A stretch of DNA of 64,000 nt from Acinetobacter nosocomialis NIPH 2119. Lineage in GTDB: Bacteria > Pseudomonadota > Gammaproteobacteria > Pseudomonadales > Moraxellaceae. The stretch covers positions 385,556 to 449,555 of the forward strand of contig NZ_KB849239.1 of the NCBI RefSeq assembly GCF_000368085.1, in the 5' to 3' direction. Within the stretch, counting starts at the first letter, position 1; each line of letters begins with the position of its first letter. Shown piece by piece: positions 44,528 to 54,491 of the stretch. The notes beneath the pieces are model-generated. The model searched no databases. It was given only the letters and a program-made list of their open reading frames with translations, and was not told the origin of the DNA. The position numbers were made by a program, and so were the translations under genes.

Positions 44528-46069
44528 ATGTGTGGAGTTGTTGGTATAGCCGGTAAATCGCCAGTGAACCAAATGTTGTTTGATGCATTAACGATGTTGC
44601 AACATCGTGGGCAAGATGCAGCTGGAATAGTAACCTGCCATGAAGGCCGTCTTTTCCTTCGTAAGGATAACGGTATGGTGCGTGATGTTTTTCATACTCG
44701 TCATATGAGAGCATTACTTGGTAATTACGGTATTGGTCATGTGCGCTACCCAACTGCGGGCTCTGCTAGTAGTGCTGAAGCTCAACCATTTTATGTGAAC
44801 TCACCTTACGGTATTACACTTGCGCATAATGGTAATTTGACCAATGCAGAAGAAATTCATGATGACCTGTTTAAAACAGATTTGCGTCACATGAACACTG
44901 ATTCTGATTCAGAAGTTCTTTTAAACGTTTTTGCACATGAGTTGCAAAAGAAAGGAACGTTAAATCCTACAGCTGAAGATATTTTTCATACGGTTTCTCG
45001 TGTTCATGAGCGCTGCCAAGGTGCTTATGGCGTAGTTGCTATGATCACTGGTCATGGTTTGGTTGGTTTCCGCGATCCAAATGGTATTCGTCCATTGATT
45101 TATGGTTCGCGTATGACTGAACAAGGTGAGATGGAATATATCATTGCATCTGAGTCTGTGGCGATTACTGCTCTTGGTTTTAAAATCGAACGTGATATCG
45201 CACCAGGTGAGGCAATTTTCATTAATGCTGAAGGTCAGTTATTCACTAAACAATGTGCGGCTAATCCAAAATATCGCCCATGTATTTTTGAATATGTTTA
45301 TTTTGCTCGCCCAGATGCAATTATTGATGGTATTTCAGTTTATAAAGCCCGCTTAAAAATGGGTGAAAAATTAGCGCATAAGATTTTGCGTGACTGGGGT
45401 GAAGACCATGATATTGATGTGGTTATTCCAATTCCAGATACAAGCCGTACTTCTGCATTAGAACTTGCAAATATTCTTGGTGTGAAGTTCCGTGAAGGGT
45501 TTATGAAAAACCGTTATATCGGTCGTACCTTCATTATGCCGGGTCAGCAACAGCGTAAAAAATCTGTACGTCAGAAATTAAACCCTGTTGAGTTAGAGTT
45601 TAAAGGCAAGAACGTTCTATTGGTTGATGACTCTATTGTACGTGGTACTACGTGTAATGAGATTATTCAAATGGCGCGTGACTCAGGTGCGAAAAAAGTA
45701 TACTTTGCTTCAGCAGCACCAAAAGTGATGTATCCAAACGTATATGGTATCGATATGCCTGCTAAAACTGAGCTTATTGCTTCAGAACGCAGTGTAGAAG
45801 AAATTCAAGAAATTATTGGTGCTGATCGTTTAGTATTCCAAGATTTGGAAGACTTAAAGAACGCTGTACGTACAAGTAAGGTCCCTACATTGACTGAGTT
45901 TGATTGCTCTGTTTTTGATGGTATCTATGTAACTGGTGGAATTGATGCAGACTATCTGAATAATTTGGAACAGAAGCGTAATGATTCTGCGAAAAAGAAA
46001 AAAGATGGTTATATTGATGTCAATATTGATGCAGCGTCAGTAGATTTGACGGGTATTAAAGAAGAATAG
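44528..46069 (+). CDS. purF: Amidophosphoribosyltransferase
   Basis: The 513-residue enzyme has the catalytic N-terminal Cys (MCGVVGIAG), the glutaminase domain with HVRYPTAG and AHNGNLTN, and the PRTase domain with VIPIPDTSR and the PRPP loop [12 protein letters not shown]. It commits PRPP to purine synthesis by forming phosphoribosylamine. No propeptide is present. It follows cvpA by 25 bp and ends at a strong terminator. Confidence 0.96.
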   Translation: MCGVVGIAGKSPVNQMLFDALTMLQHRGQDAAGIVTCHEGRLFLRKDNGMVRDVFHTRHMRALLGNYGIGHVRYPTAGSASSAEAQPFYVNSPYGITLAHNGNLTNAEEIHDDLFKTDLRHMNTDSDSEVLLNVFAHELQKKGTLNPTAEDIFHTVSRVHERCQGAYGVVAMITGHGLVGFRDPNGIRPLIYGSRMTEQGEMEYIIASESVAITALGFKIERDIAPGEAIFINAEGQLFTKQCAANPKYRPCIFEYVYFARPDAIIDGISVYKARLKMGEKLAHKILRDWGEDHDIDVVIPIPDTSRTSALELANILGVKFREGFMKNRYIGRTFIMPGQQQRKKSVRQKLNPVELEFKGKNVLLVDDSIVRGTTCNEIIQMARDSGAKKVYFASAAPKVMYPNVYGIDMPAKTELIASERSVEEIQEIIGADRLVFQDLEDLKNAVRTSKVPTLTEFDCSVFDGIYVTGGIDADYLNNLEQKRNDSAKKKKDGYIDVNIDAASVDLTGIKEE

Positions 46070-46078
46070 AAATAGCCG

Positions 46079-46107
46079 AAAAAAGCGGGTGTTTCCCGCT
46101 TTTTTCT
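46079..46107 (+). terminator. Terminator after purF
   Basis: AAAAAAGCGGG-TGTTT-CCCGCTTTTTT is a perfect 11-bp stem with a T tract. Confidence 0.92.
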
Positions 46108-46147
46108 TTTATGATGAAACTTAACAATGTAATTGGGAATATTTACA

Positions 46148-48037
46148 TTGAAAGAAGTAAGCCACTATTTAATCGAAAATAAAAATATGGCATGGTCCAT
46201 CACTATGTGTTTGGTCGCTGTGCTTTTGACTATTTTTATTTTAAATCTCATTTTAGGTTTACTTGTTCATTTTTTTGATTATAGCCAACCGATTTGGTGG
46301 CATGCCTTAAGTCCCTATTTTATTGCTCTTTTGCTTTTTATTATGGTTTGGTCGGTGGTGACCGAGCTTTATATTTTACGTAAAGGTGGTCATTCCCTTG
46401 CTAAACAGCTTAAAGCGCGTCGTTTGGTAAAAGGCGAGAGTACACCAGAAGAACATGCGGCATTAAAAATTACAGAACATTTGGCGCAAACATTTTCTCT
46501 TAACGTTCCAACTCTTTATGTTTTGCCTGATGAAGTGGGTGTAAATGCATTAACAGCTGGTTTTCACTCAAATGATATTGTCATTATTTTGACTTGGGGA
46601 GCTTTACAGAATCTAGATGAACTAGAGCTGTATGGTTTACTGGGTCATGAATTTAACCAAATTTTATCTGGTGAGGCTGTAGAAAATACTAAATTAAAAA
46701 TTTTATACAGCGGTTTAACGACTTTCAGTCAATGGGGTAGTAAGCTCGCAAAACAAGGTTTTAAGCGCTACAGTCCGGGTTATAAGCATAAGTTTGAGAC
46801 TGTGTTTGTAGCTGTTGGTGGAGTGATTTGGTTAGCGGGAAGTTTAGGTGTTTTAATCACTCGCTTTATTAAATATTTAACATTAAGTGGCCGCACATTT
46901 CGCAATGACCAAAAAACTATGCGGTTGCTAAAAAATAGTACGAATACCCAAACATTATTACGTATTTATGTTCACCATTCAGGATCACAAATTCATAGTG
47001 CTTATTCTGAATCAATCGCACATATGTGTTTTGCAAATTCACTTAGCCCTCAAAGCTGGATGAATATTCACCCGAGCATTCGTGAGCGTATTTACGAACT
47101 CAATCCCACTTTACTGCAAGATTTACAATTAGAAAATTTAAAGAAACTTCGTAATAGGCCTTTATTTAGCCTTTTCCGTTCTTTAGAAGAATCTGAGACG
47201 GAAATCTATATTCCATGGTCATCACCACAACCTTTGCCATTATTACGTCTTTCTCCAATCAGCTTCGCATTAAATGATGCAATCAAGCCTTTAAGTAGTG
47301 ATATCCGACGTAATAAAAAACGCCCTGAACTTATTCAGCGTGCATTGCAAACAGCCACTGGTTCACGTGAGGTGATGGTTGCGATTTTAATGATTCGTCA
47401 ATATCGAGAATTTATTCCGCAAGAAGCTCCTGTAAGTCATTCGATAGTCGATGCTTTGCTTAATTTGGATGGTCGTATTCATATTCAGATATTTCACGAC
47501 GCATGTAAAAATATTGGCCATATGCCTGCAAGTATTGCGCGTCAATTTTTGACAAAACTAGCACTTATTATTCAGGAAGATGGAGAGATCGGACTGCTTG
47601 ATGCGCTACTATTAGAGCGGGTCAAATATGAATTGAACTTGATGCCACTTCATTTGCCAACAGCATTTGAAGAAGTGAAACCTCAAATAGTTCGTTTAAT
47701 TGATGCGTTACTTCATGTGCAGCAAATTAATAGTCCAAACCAGTTGGAAGTCCGTGAGCGTATTTTGCGTTCTTTACTTAACCCAGATGAAATGCATATT
47801 TATGATGAAATTTCGGATGAGCCTTTAGACTTGGCTGAAATTTTAAATGACATTGCTGGCCTTTTACTTCGTGACCGTCTAAGTATTTTGGCAATTGCTG
47901 AGATGTGTTTATGGAGTGACCGCATTATTACTCAAGATGAACTTGATGTGCTGGAGTTACTCTACTGGCGATTTGGTTTTGAGTCCGATGAAATTGTAGA
48001 GCAAATGCAGAAGAAAAATAGCGTTATGATTATTTAA
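46148..48037 (+). CDS. Degenerate M48-like membrane protein (zinc motif lost)
   Basis: The protein of about 630 residues has two N-terminal transmembrane helices (about 15-70) and an M48/HtpX-like region with FSLNVPTLYVLPDEVGVNAL and GALQNLDELELYGLLGHEFNQILSGE. In active M48 enzymes the motif reads HExxH; here it is HEFNQ, so the second His is Gln, and the later Glu-rich segment is replaced by FRNDQKTMRLLKN. Another hydrophobic pair follows (about 215-250). The C-terminal half is helical, ending in a TerB-like segment (AEMCLWSDRIITQDELDVLE). It is probably a non-proteolytic scaffold. The TTG at 46148 has GGGAA 8 nt upstream; another TTG is at 46133. It stands alone after purF. Confidence 0.75.
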   Translation: MKEVSHYLIENKNMAWSITMCLVAVLLTIFILNLILGLLVHFFDYSQPIWWHALSPYFIALLLFIMVWSVVTELYILRKGGHSLAKQLKARRLVKGESTPEEHAALKITEHLAQTFSLNVPTLYVLPDEVGVNALTAGFHSNDIVIILTWGALQNLDELELYGLLGHEFNQILSGEAVENTKLKILYSGLTTFSQWGSKLAKQGFKRYSPGYKHKFETVFVAVGGVIWLAGSLGVLITRFIKYLTLSGRTFRNDQKTMRLLKNSTNTQTLLRIYVHHSGSQIHSAYSESIAHMCFANSLSPQSWMNIHPSIRERIYELNPTLLQDLQLENLKKLRNRPLFSLFRSLEESETEIYIPWSSPQPLPLLRLSPISFALNDAIKPLSSDIRRNKKRPELIQRALQTATGSREVMVAILMIRQYREFIPQEAPVSHSIVDALLNLDGRIHIQIFHDACKNIGHMPASIARQFLTKLALIIQEDGEIGLLDALLLERVKYELNLMPLHLPTAFEEVKPQIVRLIDALLHVQQINSPNQLEVRERILRSLLNPDEMHIYDEISDEPLDLAEILNDIAGLLLRDRLSILAIAEMCLWSDRIITQDELDVLELLYWRFGFESDEIVEQMQKKNSVMII

Positions 48038-48137
48038 GAGACATATGTGATTTCCACTAGCGATCATTAAAAGAAAACGCTGAAAAAAAGTCAGAAGCCC
48101 GTTAGAATGTGTGTAGATTAGAGGTACTGATTTAAAC

Positions 48138-48791
48138 ATGATTGGGCAGCAAAGAAATATACTGGCAACTTTAGGAATTGATATATGGATTCCTAGAACA
48201 CAAGCGTGCCAAAAAAATAATGCCCATGCTGTATGGCGAGATCAGATTGTTGAATCTCATACACCAATTATCACACCTACAATAGATGTTCCTGCTTTTG
48301 GACAAAAGCCATCTAAGCCTTTGTTGCCTGAAGCACCTAAAGTTGTAGAGCAACCTTCAATAGCAATTAGAGATGTTCCGCAGTCTGAAAGGGTTATTGA
48401 AAAACCTGTGATTGCTGTTGAGCAAGAGGCGATTGCTCCATTCGAGTTGCAGGCTTATTGCCTTGAAAAGTGTGTAATCTTTGTTGATGTGACAGCACTA
48501 GAAAAAGAAGAGAAACAACTTTGGACAAATATACAAAAGGCTAAAGTGGGTCACTATGCTGAATTAAAATGGCCTTTTCCCTTAGCGGCATATCAAGATC
48601 AACGCGGTGTGGGTTCATATATTCAGGGTTTCTTAGATGCTGTAGCTGCAGAAAAAAAGATTTTGTGTTTAGGTAAATGTGCGTATATTCAACATGCAAA
48701 TCTTATTCATTTAGCTAGTTTAAAAGAAATGTTAGATAAGCCTCTCCTTAAGAAAAGATTGTGGCAACTTATGCAAGATAACAATGAGTAG
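48138..48791 (+). CDS. Hypothetical protein, possibly DNA polymerase III psi subunit (HolD)
   Basis: The 217-residue soluble protein begins MIGQQRNILATLGIDIWIPR, which resembles the chi-binding N-terminus of psi subunits. It continues with a Pro/Glu-rich linker (about 45-105) and a compact C-terminal domain ending in SLKEMLDKPLLKKRLWQLMQ, a pattern also reminiscent of HolD. If correct it would tie the clamp loader to the chi subunit. The resemblance is short and made by eye, so the call is tentative. It is 11 bp upstream of ghrB, in the same direction. Confidence 0.6.
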   Translation: MIGQQRNILATLGIDIWIPRTQACQKNNAHAVWRDQIVESHTPIITPTIDVPAFGQKPSKPLLPEAPKVVEQPSIAIRDVPQSERVIEKPVIAVEQEAIAPFELQAYCLEKCVIFVDVTALEKEEKQLWTNIQKAKVGHYAELKWPFPLAAYQDQRGVGSYIQGFLDAVAAEKKILCLGKCAYIQHANLIHLASLKEMLDKPLLKKRLWQLMQDNNE

Positions 48792-48802
48792 TAGGGATAT
48801 AC

Positions 48803-49768
48803 ATGAAAAAGGTTGTAGTTTTTAGTCAAATTGATGAAGAGATTTTGTCACGGTTGCAGCAGGATTATCATGTTGTCGTATTAAAGCCTAAACTGGGTGA
48901 TATCAATGAACAGATACGACAAGAAGTGGTAGATGCTGATGGAATGATTGGCGCGGGACGCTTACTTAATGAAAGTAACCTTGCTCCAGCACAAAAATTA
49001 AAAATTATTTCATCTGTGACTGTTGGTTATGATAATTATGATGTTGCTTATTTGAACCAAAAGAAAATCTGGTTATCAAACACACCTCATGTTTTGACAG
49101 AAACTACTGCGGATCTTGCCTTTACTCTATTGTTAAGCGCAGCTAGAAAAGTACCATTTTTAGACCACTGGACTAAACAAGGCGAATGGAAAAGAACAGT
49201 AGGGCCACAGCAGTTTGGTCTGGATGTTTTTGGTAAAACACTTGGTATTATTGGACTTGGTAATATTGGTGCTGCAATTGCGCGTCGTGGTTTTTATGGT
49301 TTTAACATGAATATTGTTTACCATAATCGACGCGAAAAGCCTGAATTGGCCGAGCCATTGAATGCTCGATATCTAGGTTTGGATGAGTTGCTACAACAGT
49401 CTGATTTTGTAGTCACAGCAGTTGATTTAAATGCAGAATCTAAAGCCTTAATGGGCAAAGCTCAATTTGAGCTGATGCAAAAGCACGCTATCTTTATCAA
49501 TATTGCGCGCGGTTCAGTGGTTGATGAGCAGGCACTTATTGAAGCTTTACAGCAGGAAGTTATTTTTGCTGCTGGCTTAGATGTATATGAAAAAGAGCCT
49601 TTGCAAGATTCGGCACTTTTTAAATTACCAAATGTTGTTACTTTGCCTCATGTGGGGTCTGCTACAGCTGAAACACGCAAAAAAATGGCAAATTTAGCTT
49701 ATAAAAACTTAGTAGAAGCATTAGAAGATAAAACACCAAGGTATTTGGTGAACCCTAATTTCGTATAA
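48803..49768 (+). CDS. ghrB: D-2-hydroxyacid dehydrogenase (glyoxylate/hydroxypyruvate reductase type)
   Basis: The 321-residue NAD(P)-dependent enzyme has the Rossmann motif LGIIGLGNIGAAIARRG, the substrate Arg region NIARGSVVDEQAL, Glu in LDVYEKEPL and the catalytic His in LPHVGSATAETR. It reduces glyoxylate, hydroxypyruvate or 2-keto acids to D-2-hydroxyacids. The GhrB/TkrA group is the best match; the exact substrate is not determined. It is followed by a long terminator hairpin. Confidence 0.88.
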   Translation: MKKVVVFSQIDEEILSRLQQDYHVVVLKPKLGDINEQIRQEVVDADGMIGAGRLLNESNLAPAQKLKIISSVTVGYDNYDVAYLNQKKIWLSNTPHVLTETTADLAFTLLLSAARKVPFLDHWTKQGEWKRTVGPQQFGLDVFGKTLGIIGLGNIGAAIARRGFYGFNMNIVYHNRREKPELAEPLNARYLGLDELLQQSDFVVTAVDLNAESKALMGKAQFELMQKHAIFINIARGSVVDEQALIEALQQEVIFAAGLDVYEKEPLQDSALFKLPNVVTLPHVGSATAETRKKMANLAYKNLVEALEDKTPRYLVNPNFV

Positions 49769-49819
49769 ATATTGAATAACACTTCATTGCAAATATAGTC
49801 TATTTTCAATGTTATAGTG

Positions 49820-49873
49820 AAAGCCTGCTCATATGATGTAAGAAACTCAAGCATTATATGAATGGGCTTTTTT
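49820..49873 (+). terminator. Long terminator hairpin after ghrB
   Basis: AAAGCC...TCATATGATG pairs with CATTATATGA...GGCTTT over about 19 positions with G-T pairs and one mismatch, a 13-nt loop, and a TTTTTT tract at 49868-49873. It contains the ATG at 49862, arguing against that codon as the start of the next gene. Confidence 0.8.
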
Positions 49874-49903
49874 GTTAGTTTAATTTTTAATAGAGAAGAA
49901 CTT

Positions 49904-51340
49904 TTGAAATTTTTGCCAGTTATTTTAAGTTTGGCTTTTATAACAAATGCCTCTTACGCTGATCCTTTTGACTCAAAACCAGCTTCTGGGCAGGTTGAAA
50001 TTCCGAATATTGGTAGTGGAATAGGATTACTTGATCAACAAAAAGAAAAATTTATCGGTGAAAAAGTTTTCCGTGAAGTGCATAAACAAATGCCAGTCAT
50101 ACAGGATGTATGGTTGGAAGATCAGTTTTTTCAAGTTTTCTCTAATATCTTGGCTGAAACACAGCTTGGACAACCTATTGGGCTTGTGGTCATTAAAGAC
50201 CCACAAATTAATGCCTTTGCTGTTCCTGGTGGTTTATTTGCATTAAATACAGGTCTTATTTCCTCGGCTCGAAATATTGATGAGATTGCTGGAGTGATGG
50301 CGCATGAGATTGCTCACGTTTCGCAAAGGCACTTTAGTCGTTCAGAAGAGGCTTTTAAAGGACAAACTCTTTTAAGCTTGGCTGGTTTGCTAGCAGGTGT
50401 GGCTTTGGCTGCTCAGGCAGGCGGGGATGCTGGAGCTGCAGTCATGTTGGGTACGCAAGCTGCACTTCTGGATAAACAGCTCACTTATAGTCGTAATCAA
50501 GAGCGTGAAGCTGACCGTATTGGAATGCAATATATGTATGCTGCAGGTTATAACCCGCAAAGTATGGCAGATTATTTTGAAACGATGCACAGAGCAACAA
50601 GTCATGTAAGTTTCCTGCCGGATTTTTGGCTTACGCATCCTTTAACGACTGAACGTATGAGCGAGGCCCGTTTAAGAGCAAACCAGATGCCTAAAGTTAA
50701 AAGTCGAATATATGATGTCGATTTTGAAATTTTAAAATGGTACACCATGGTGGTTGCGGGAGAGGCGACTGAAAACCAATTGCAAAGTCTGGCATCGCAA
50801 AAAAATCTCGCAGGGTTACTGGCTTTATCTGCTTTTTATCTTAAACAAGGAGATTATGCCCAAGCTCAAACAACCTTAGATCAAGTAAAATCTAGTGGTA
50901 AGCCACTTGTTTCTTTAATTCAAACAGATATTTATTTGGGTCAAAATAAACTTGATCAGGCCTATAATTCGATTGCGCCATTGCAAATGACTATGCCTGA
51001 AAATAAAGCGTTTAGCTATAAGTTGGCTGAGGTGTTGTTGCGTCAGGGCAAATATACGCAAGTACAGACACTTGTTCAGCGTTTTATTAATAAAAATGCT
51101 AGAGATATTCAAGGCTGGCAACTATTACAGCAAGCCGCTAATTTAGATAAAGAGTCACCATTAAGAGCGGTGAATGTGTTGCGATATCGTGCAGAAGCAC
51201 AGTATTGGTCTGGTAGTGAAGAAAATGCGATTAAATCTATGCTACATGCACAAAGACTAGCGAAAGGCAATCAAGCTATGTCAGCTAAAATTGATGGTCG
51301 ATTAAAGCAAATGCAAGATGAGCGACGAATGAAAATTTAG
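49904..51340 (+). CDS. Periplasmic M48 metalloprotease with TPR repeats (BepA-like)
   Basis: The protein of about 478 residues has a signal peptide (LKFLPVILSLAFITNASYA), an M48 peptidase domain with the zinc motif VMAHEIAHVSQRHF and the Glu ligand in EREADRIGMQYMYAAGY, and C-terminal TPR repeats (about 290-470). BepA-type proteases control quality of LptD and other outer-membrane assembly intermediates. The frame reaches an ATG at 49862, but that lies inside a terminator stem and puts 14 odd residues before the signal peptide. The TTG at 49904, with upstream AGAGAAGAA, is therefore chosen. Confidence 0.87.
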   Translation: MKFLPVILSLAFITNASYADPFDSKPASGQVEIPNIGSGIGLLDQQKEKFIGEKVFREVHKQMPVIQDVWLEDQFFQVFSNILAETQLGQPIGLVVIKDPQINAFAVPGGLFALNTGLISSARNIDEIAGVMAHEIAHVSQRHFSRSEEAFKGQTLLSLAGLLAGVALAAQAGGDAGAAVMLGTQAALLDKQLTYSRNQEREADRIGMQYMYAAGYNPQSMADYFETMHRATSHVSFLPDFWLTHPLTTERMSEARLRANQMPKVKSRIYDVDFEILKWYTMVVAGEATENQLQSLASQKNLAGLLALSAFYLKQGDYAQAQTTLDQVKSSGKPLVSLIQTDIYLGQNKLDQAYNSIAPLQMTMPENKAFSYKLAEVLLRQGKYTQVQTLVQRFINKNARDIQGWQLLQQAANLDKESPLRAVNVLRYRAEAQYWSGSEENAIKSMLHAQRLAKGNQAMSAKIDGRLKQMQDERRMKI

Positions 51341-51439
51341 AGCTTGTAGTTTGAGCTTATGCTTTTCAAACACACTGATATACTTAAACTGACAAGTAAA
51401 TGAAAGTTTAGTCTAAGAGTATATAAAGAGAGGAGGGGA

Positions 51440-51886
51440 TTAAGCTAATTTAGCTTTAATTTTTGCTGAAACTTGAGCAGGATCGGCACGCCCGGCTATG
51501 ATCGGACGTAGAGAATTCATCACCTTACCCATATCTTTCATGCTAGTTGCTTCTTGAGCAGCAATCGTTTGCTCAATGATAGAATCAAGCTCTTCCTCAG
51601 TCATAGCTTCTGGTAGAAACTGGGAAATAATCTCAGCTTCGGCTTGTTCTTTACTAGCTAAATCATCACGACCAGCACCTTCAAAGGCTTTGATCGATTC
51701 TTTACGTTGTTTAATTTGCTTTTCAATGACCGCAAGAACCTGAGCGTCGCCAAGCTCTATGCGCTCATCAACTTCGATTTGCTTAATTGCTGCTTGTAGA
51801 CTACGCAAAACCGTCACTGTTGCCATATCTTTGGCACGCATAGAAGTTTTTAATGCATCAGTAATTTGGTCTTTTAAAGTAGTCAT
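51440..51886 (-). CDS. GatB/YqeY domain protein
   Basis: The 148-residue helical protein begins MTTLKDQITDALKTSMRAKD and has ESIKAFEGAGRDDLASKEQ and MGKVMNSLRPIIAGRAD, which define the YqeY family. It resembles the tRNA-binding tail domain of GatB, though its role is unproven. It follows rpsU by about 25 bp in the same operon. A Met five codons upstream (51901) is possible. Confidence 0.9.
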   Translation of the reverse strand: MTTLKDQITDALKTSMRAKDMATVTVLRSLQAAIKQIEVDERIELGDAQVLAVIEKQIKQRKESIKAFEGAGRDDLASKEQAEAEIISQFLPEAMTEEELDSIIEQTIAAQEATSMKDMGKVMNSLRPIIAGRADPAQVSAKIKAKLA

Positions 51887-51912
51887 AATTTCAGCAGTCA
51901 ATCACAAATTAA

Positions 51913-52128
51913 TTAGTAAAGGCGAGTAGTACGTACAGATTCGCGAGCCAATTTCTTTTGGTAGCGTTTAACTGCAGCAGCTTTTTTGCGCTTACGTTCT
52001 TGAGTTGGTTTTTCGTAGAATTCGCGCTTACGAACGTCAGCTAAAACACCAGCTTTTTCGCATGAACGTTTGAAACGACGGATAGCTACGTCAACTGGTT
52101 CGCCTTCTTTCAACTTAACTTGTGGCAT
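51913..52128 (-). CDS. rpsU: 30S ribosomal protein S21
   Basis: The 71-residue basic protein has [20 protein letters not shown] and the Lys/Arg-rich tail ESVRTTRLY, matching S21. It helps initiation on the 30S subunit. It is divergent from tsaD, the classical rpsU/tsaD arrangement, with yqeY rather than dnaG immediately downstream. Confidence 0.97.
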
Positions 52129-52273
52129 GTAAAATCCTCTAGATTATGGATAAGATCAGGCACACCATTGCGCCGGATCACAAGTGAAGGTCAGTATTTT
52201 ACTCATTTACAACTCATATCACAAGTCTATAATAGCGATTGCAATATTTTGACTCATATAAAAGGCAGTTTTG

Positions 52274-53284
52274 ATGATTGTTTTAGGCTTGGAAACTTCT
52301 TGTGATGAAACAGGGTTGGCACTTTATGATAGCGAACTCGGCTTACGGGGGCAGGTTCTTTATAGCCAGATAAAACTTCATGCCGAATATGGTGGTGTGG
52401 TTCCGGAGTTAGCTTCTCGTGACCATGTTCGTAAGCTTATTCCTTTAATGAATCAGCTGCTTGAACAAAGTGGTGTTAAGAAACAGGAAATTGATGCAGT
52501 CGCTTATACACGTGGCCCAGGTTTAATGGGAGCATTAATGACAGGCGCATTATTTGGAAGAACTTTAGCTTTTTCTTTAAATAAGCCTGCCATCGGTGTT
52601 CACCATATGGAAGGACACATGTTAGCTCCATTGCTCTCAAGCCAACCGCCTGAATTTCCATTTGTAGCATTACTTGTTTCAGGTGGACATACACAATTGA
52701 TGGCGGCTCATGCGATTGGTCAATATGAGTTATTGGGTGAATCAATTGATGACGCAGCCGGTGAAGCTTTCGATAAAGTTGCAAAAATGATGAATCTGCC
52801 ATATCCGGGTGGGCCAAATATCGCAAAACTGGCACTATCTGGTGATCCTTTAGCATTTGAGTTTCCACGTCCAATGCTTCATCAAGGTCTAGATTTTTCT
52901 TTTAGTGGCTTAAAAACGGCAGTTTCTGTTCAACTGAAAAAATTGAATGGTGAAAACCGTGATGCTGACATTGCTGCTTCATTCCAAGAAGCTATTGTAG
53001 ACACCTTAGTAAAAAAATCGGTAAAAGCTTTAAAGCAAACTGGACTTAAGCGTTTAGTGATTGCTGGTGGGGTGAGTGCAAATTTACGATTACGCGAACA
53101 GTTGGAAACTTCATTGGCCAAAATTAAAGCGCAAGTTTACTATGCTGAACCTGCCTTATGTACTGATAATGGGGCAATGATTGCTTTTGCAGGTTATCAG
53201 CGCTTAAAAGCGGGCCAACACGATGGCTTGGCTGTCATGACTACACCGCGTTGGCCAATGACAGAATTGTCTATTCCTAAATAA
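52274..53284 (+). CDS. tsaD: tRNA N6-adenosine threonylcarbamoyltransferase TsaD
   Basis: The 336-residue enzyme starts [14 protein letters not shown], with the iron-binding HHMEGHM motif (about 109-115), [21 protein letters not shown] and [11 protein letters not shown]. It transfers threonylcarbamoyl from TC-AMP to A37 of ANN-decoding tRNAs. A TTG one codon earlier is an alternative. It ends 3 bp before the convergent DUF6670-type gene. Confidence 0.96.
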   Translation: MIVLGLETSCDETGLALYDSELGLRGQVLYSQIKLHAEYGGVVPELASRDHVRKLIPLMNQLLEQSGVKKQEIDAVAYTRGPGLMGALMTGALFGRTLAFSLNKPAIGVHHMEGHMLAPLLSSQPPEFPFVALLVSGGHTQLMAAHAIGQYELLGESIDDAAGEAFDKVAKMMNLPYPGGPNIAKLALSGDPLAFEFPRPMLHQGLDFSFSGLKTAVSVQLKKLNGENRDADIAASFQEAIVDTLVKKSVKALKQTGLKRLVIAGGVSANLRLREQLETSLAKIKAQVYYAEPALCTDNGAMIAFAGYQRLKAGQHDGLAVMTTPRWPMTELSIPK

Positions 53285-53286
53285 AA

Positions 53287-54390
53287 TTATTCATCTGCAA
53301 AGGTTTGTTGGTTTTCAATATCTATATATTCGATATAACCACGACCTTGTACTTCATTGCCCAAATAATGGCCCGTAAATATATAACCACTTGCATAACC
53401 TTGCCCATGACCATAGCGGAATGGGCAGTCAATTTCTGCCTGAATGTTTAAGATAATTTGCTTTGCATCATTTCGGGCAATCCAAGAAAAGTATTTGGGA
53501 AGTCGCATTTTTTTGCCCGTTGGAGAAATGAAGTCATCAACTTGGTGTGAAATAATATCAAAGCTAACATCTGTATAAATTTCAGCTGGTCGATCAAGAT
53601 GTCTAATGTGCAAGGTATAGGTTACTGTTTGCCCCACAATATCTGCTTTTGTTAGAAGAAGTTGAGTGTTTTCATTTAAATTGATGATTTGATAAGTGAA
53701 AAAATCAAGCGGTAGTTTATAGTTCTCAGATATAAGTTGAGTTGTGAATGAATGGAGACCAACTGCACGAGCATATTCGTAAGTGCAAAGTCCTTCACTT
53801 TCAATGCGTTTTTCCTGATATTTTAAAAAACCTTTAAATTTTGCCAATAAACTAAAATGATCATAGATTGGTGTTTTTATAAACCATGAAATATGTGAGG
53901 TCACATCAATATCAAAGTCGAAATCTAGACCCTCATAACGCCCATTAATATGAATTTGAGGGAATTTTCCTTGAATTGAAATTTCCTGACCAAGTTCTAT
54001 TAAACTTCCATCTTTATTAATTTTTGTCTCTTCGGGAATGATATAGGCTTTCAATAACGCTTGTTCAAGTACGGCTGTACTTGAAAAGAAAGTAGCTGTT
54101 TTTCTAGGGTTTCCAACAATAATATCATCATGATCAAATGCAAGTGCGCCAGGCGTACCGATTAAAATCATAATATTTAAATAGCGATGAGGTTCTGGCA
54201 AAAGTGGAAAAAAGATTCCGTAGTGGGTCCAGCTATAGTATTTTTCGTCAACACGTGGGCGAATGATATAAGATTGAGTAAAAGGAAGGGTTGAATATTT
54301 TTTTGCTTGATCTAAAAAGCCTTGTGCGAATAACAAACTTTTAGCAACAGTTTTGCTTACTAGAGAAATTTTTGGCAATTGTTTTTTCAT
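53287..54390 (-). CDS. Hypothetical protein, DUF6670-type
   Basis: The 367-residue protein has no clear signal peptide or membrane segment. It is rich in beta-prone stretches with many aromatic residues (KYYSWTHYGIFFPLLPEPHR near residue 50) and ends in GHYLGNEVQGRGYIEYID. That ending recalls AttH/CrtC-like lipocalin folds, but the resemblance is weak. Proteins like it are common in Acinetobacter. Function unknown. A direct repeat, CCAAAGCTAAG twice with 22-bp spacing, lies just upstream (54440-54472). Confidence 0.75.
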   Translation of the reverse strand: MKKQLPKISLVSKTVAKSLLFAQGFLDQAKKYSTLPFTQSYIIRPRVDEKYYSWTHYGIFFPLLPEPHRYLNIMILIGTPGALAFDHDDIIVGNPRKTATFFSSTAVLEQALLKAYIIPEETKINKDGSLIELGQEISIQGKFPQIHINGRYEGLDFDFDIDVTSHISWFIKTPIYDHFSLLAKFKGFLKYQEKRIESEGLCTYEYARAVGLHSFTTQLISENYKLPLDFFTYQIINLNENTQLLLTKADIVGQTVTYTLHIRHLDRPAEIYTDVSFDIISHQVDDFISPTGKKMRLPKYFSWIARNDAKQIILNIQAEIDCPFRYGHGQGYASGYIFTGHYLGNEVQGRGYIEYIDIENQQTFADE

Positions 54391-54439
54391 ATATAAACCT
54401 AAAGAAAACTATCTATATTTAGGTTATGAAAAACAATTG

Positions 54440-54478
54440 CCAAAGCTAAGCGGTTTATAGGCCAAAGCTAAGGCTTTG
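54440..54478. repeat. Direct repeat and small hairpin upstream of the DUF6670-type gene
   Basis: CCAAAGCTAAG occurs at 54440-54450 and 54462-54472, exactly 22 bp apart. The second copy also forms CAAAGC-TAAG-GCTTTG (54463-54478). No T run follows on the minus strand, so an operator is as likely as a terminator of the upstream ATPase gene. Confidence 0.5.
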
Positions 54479-54491
54479 TGGGACATTTTAT

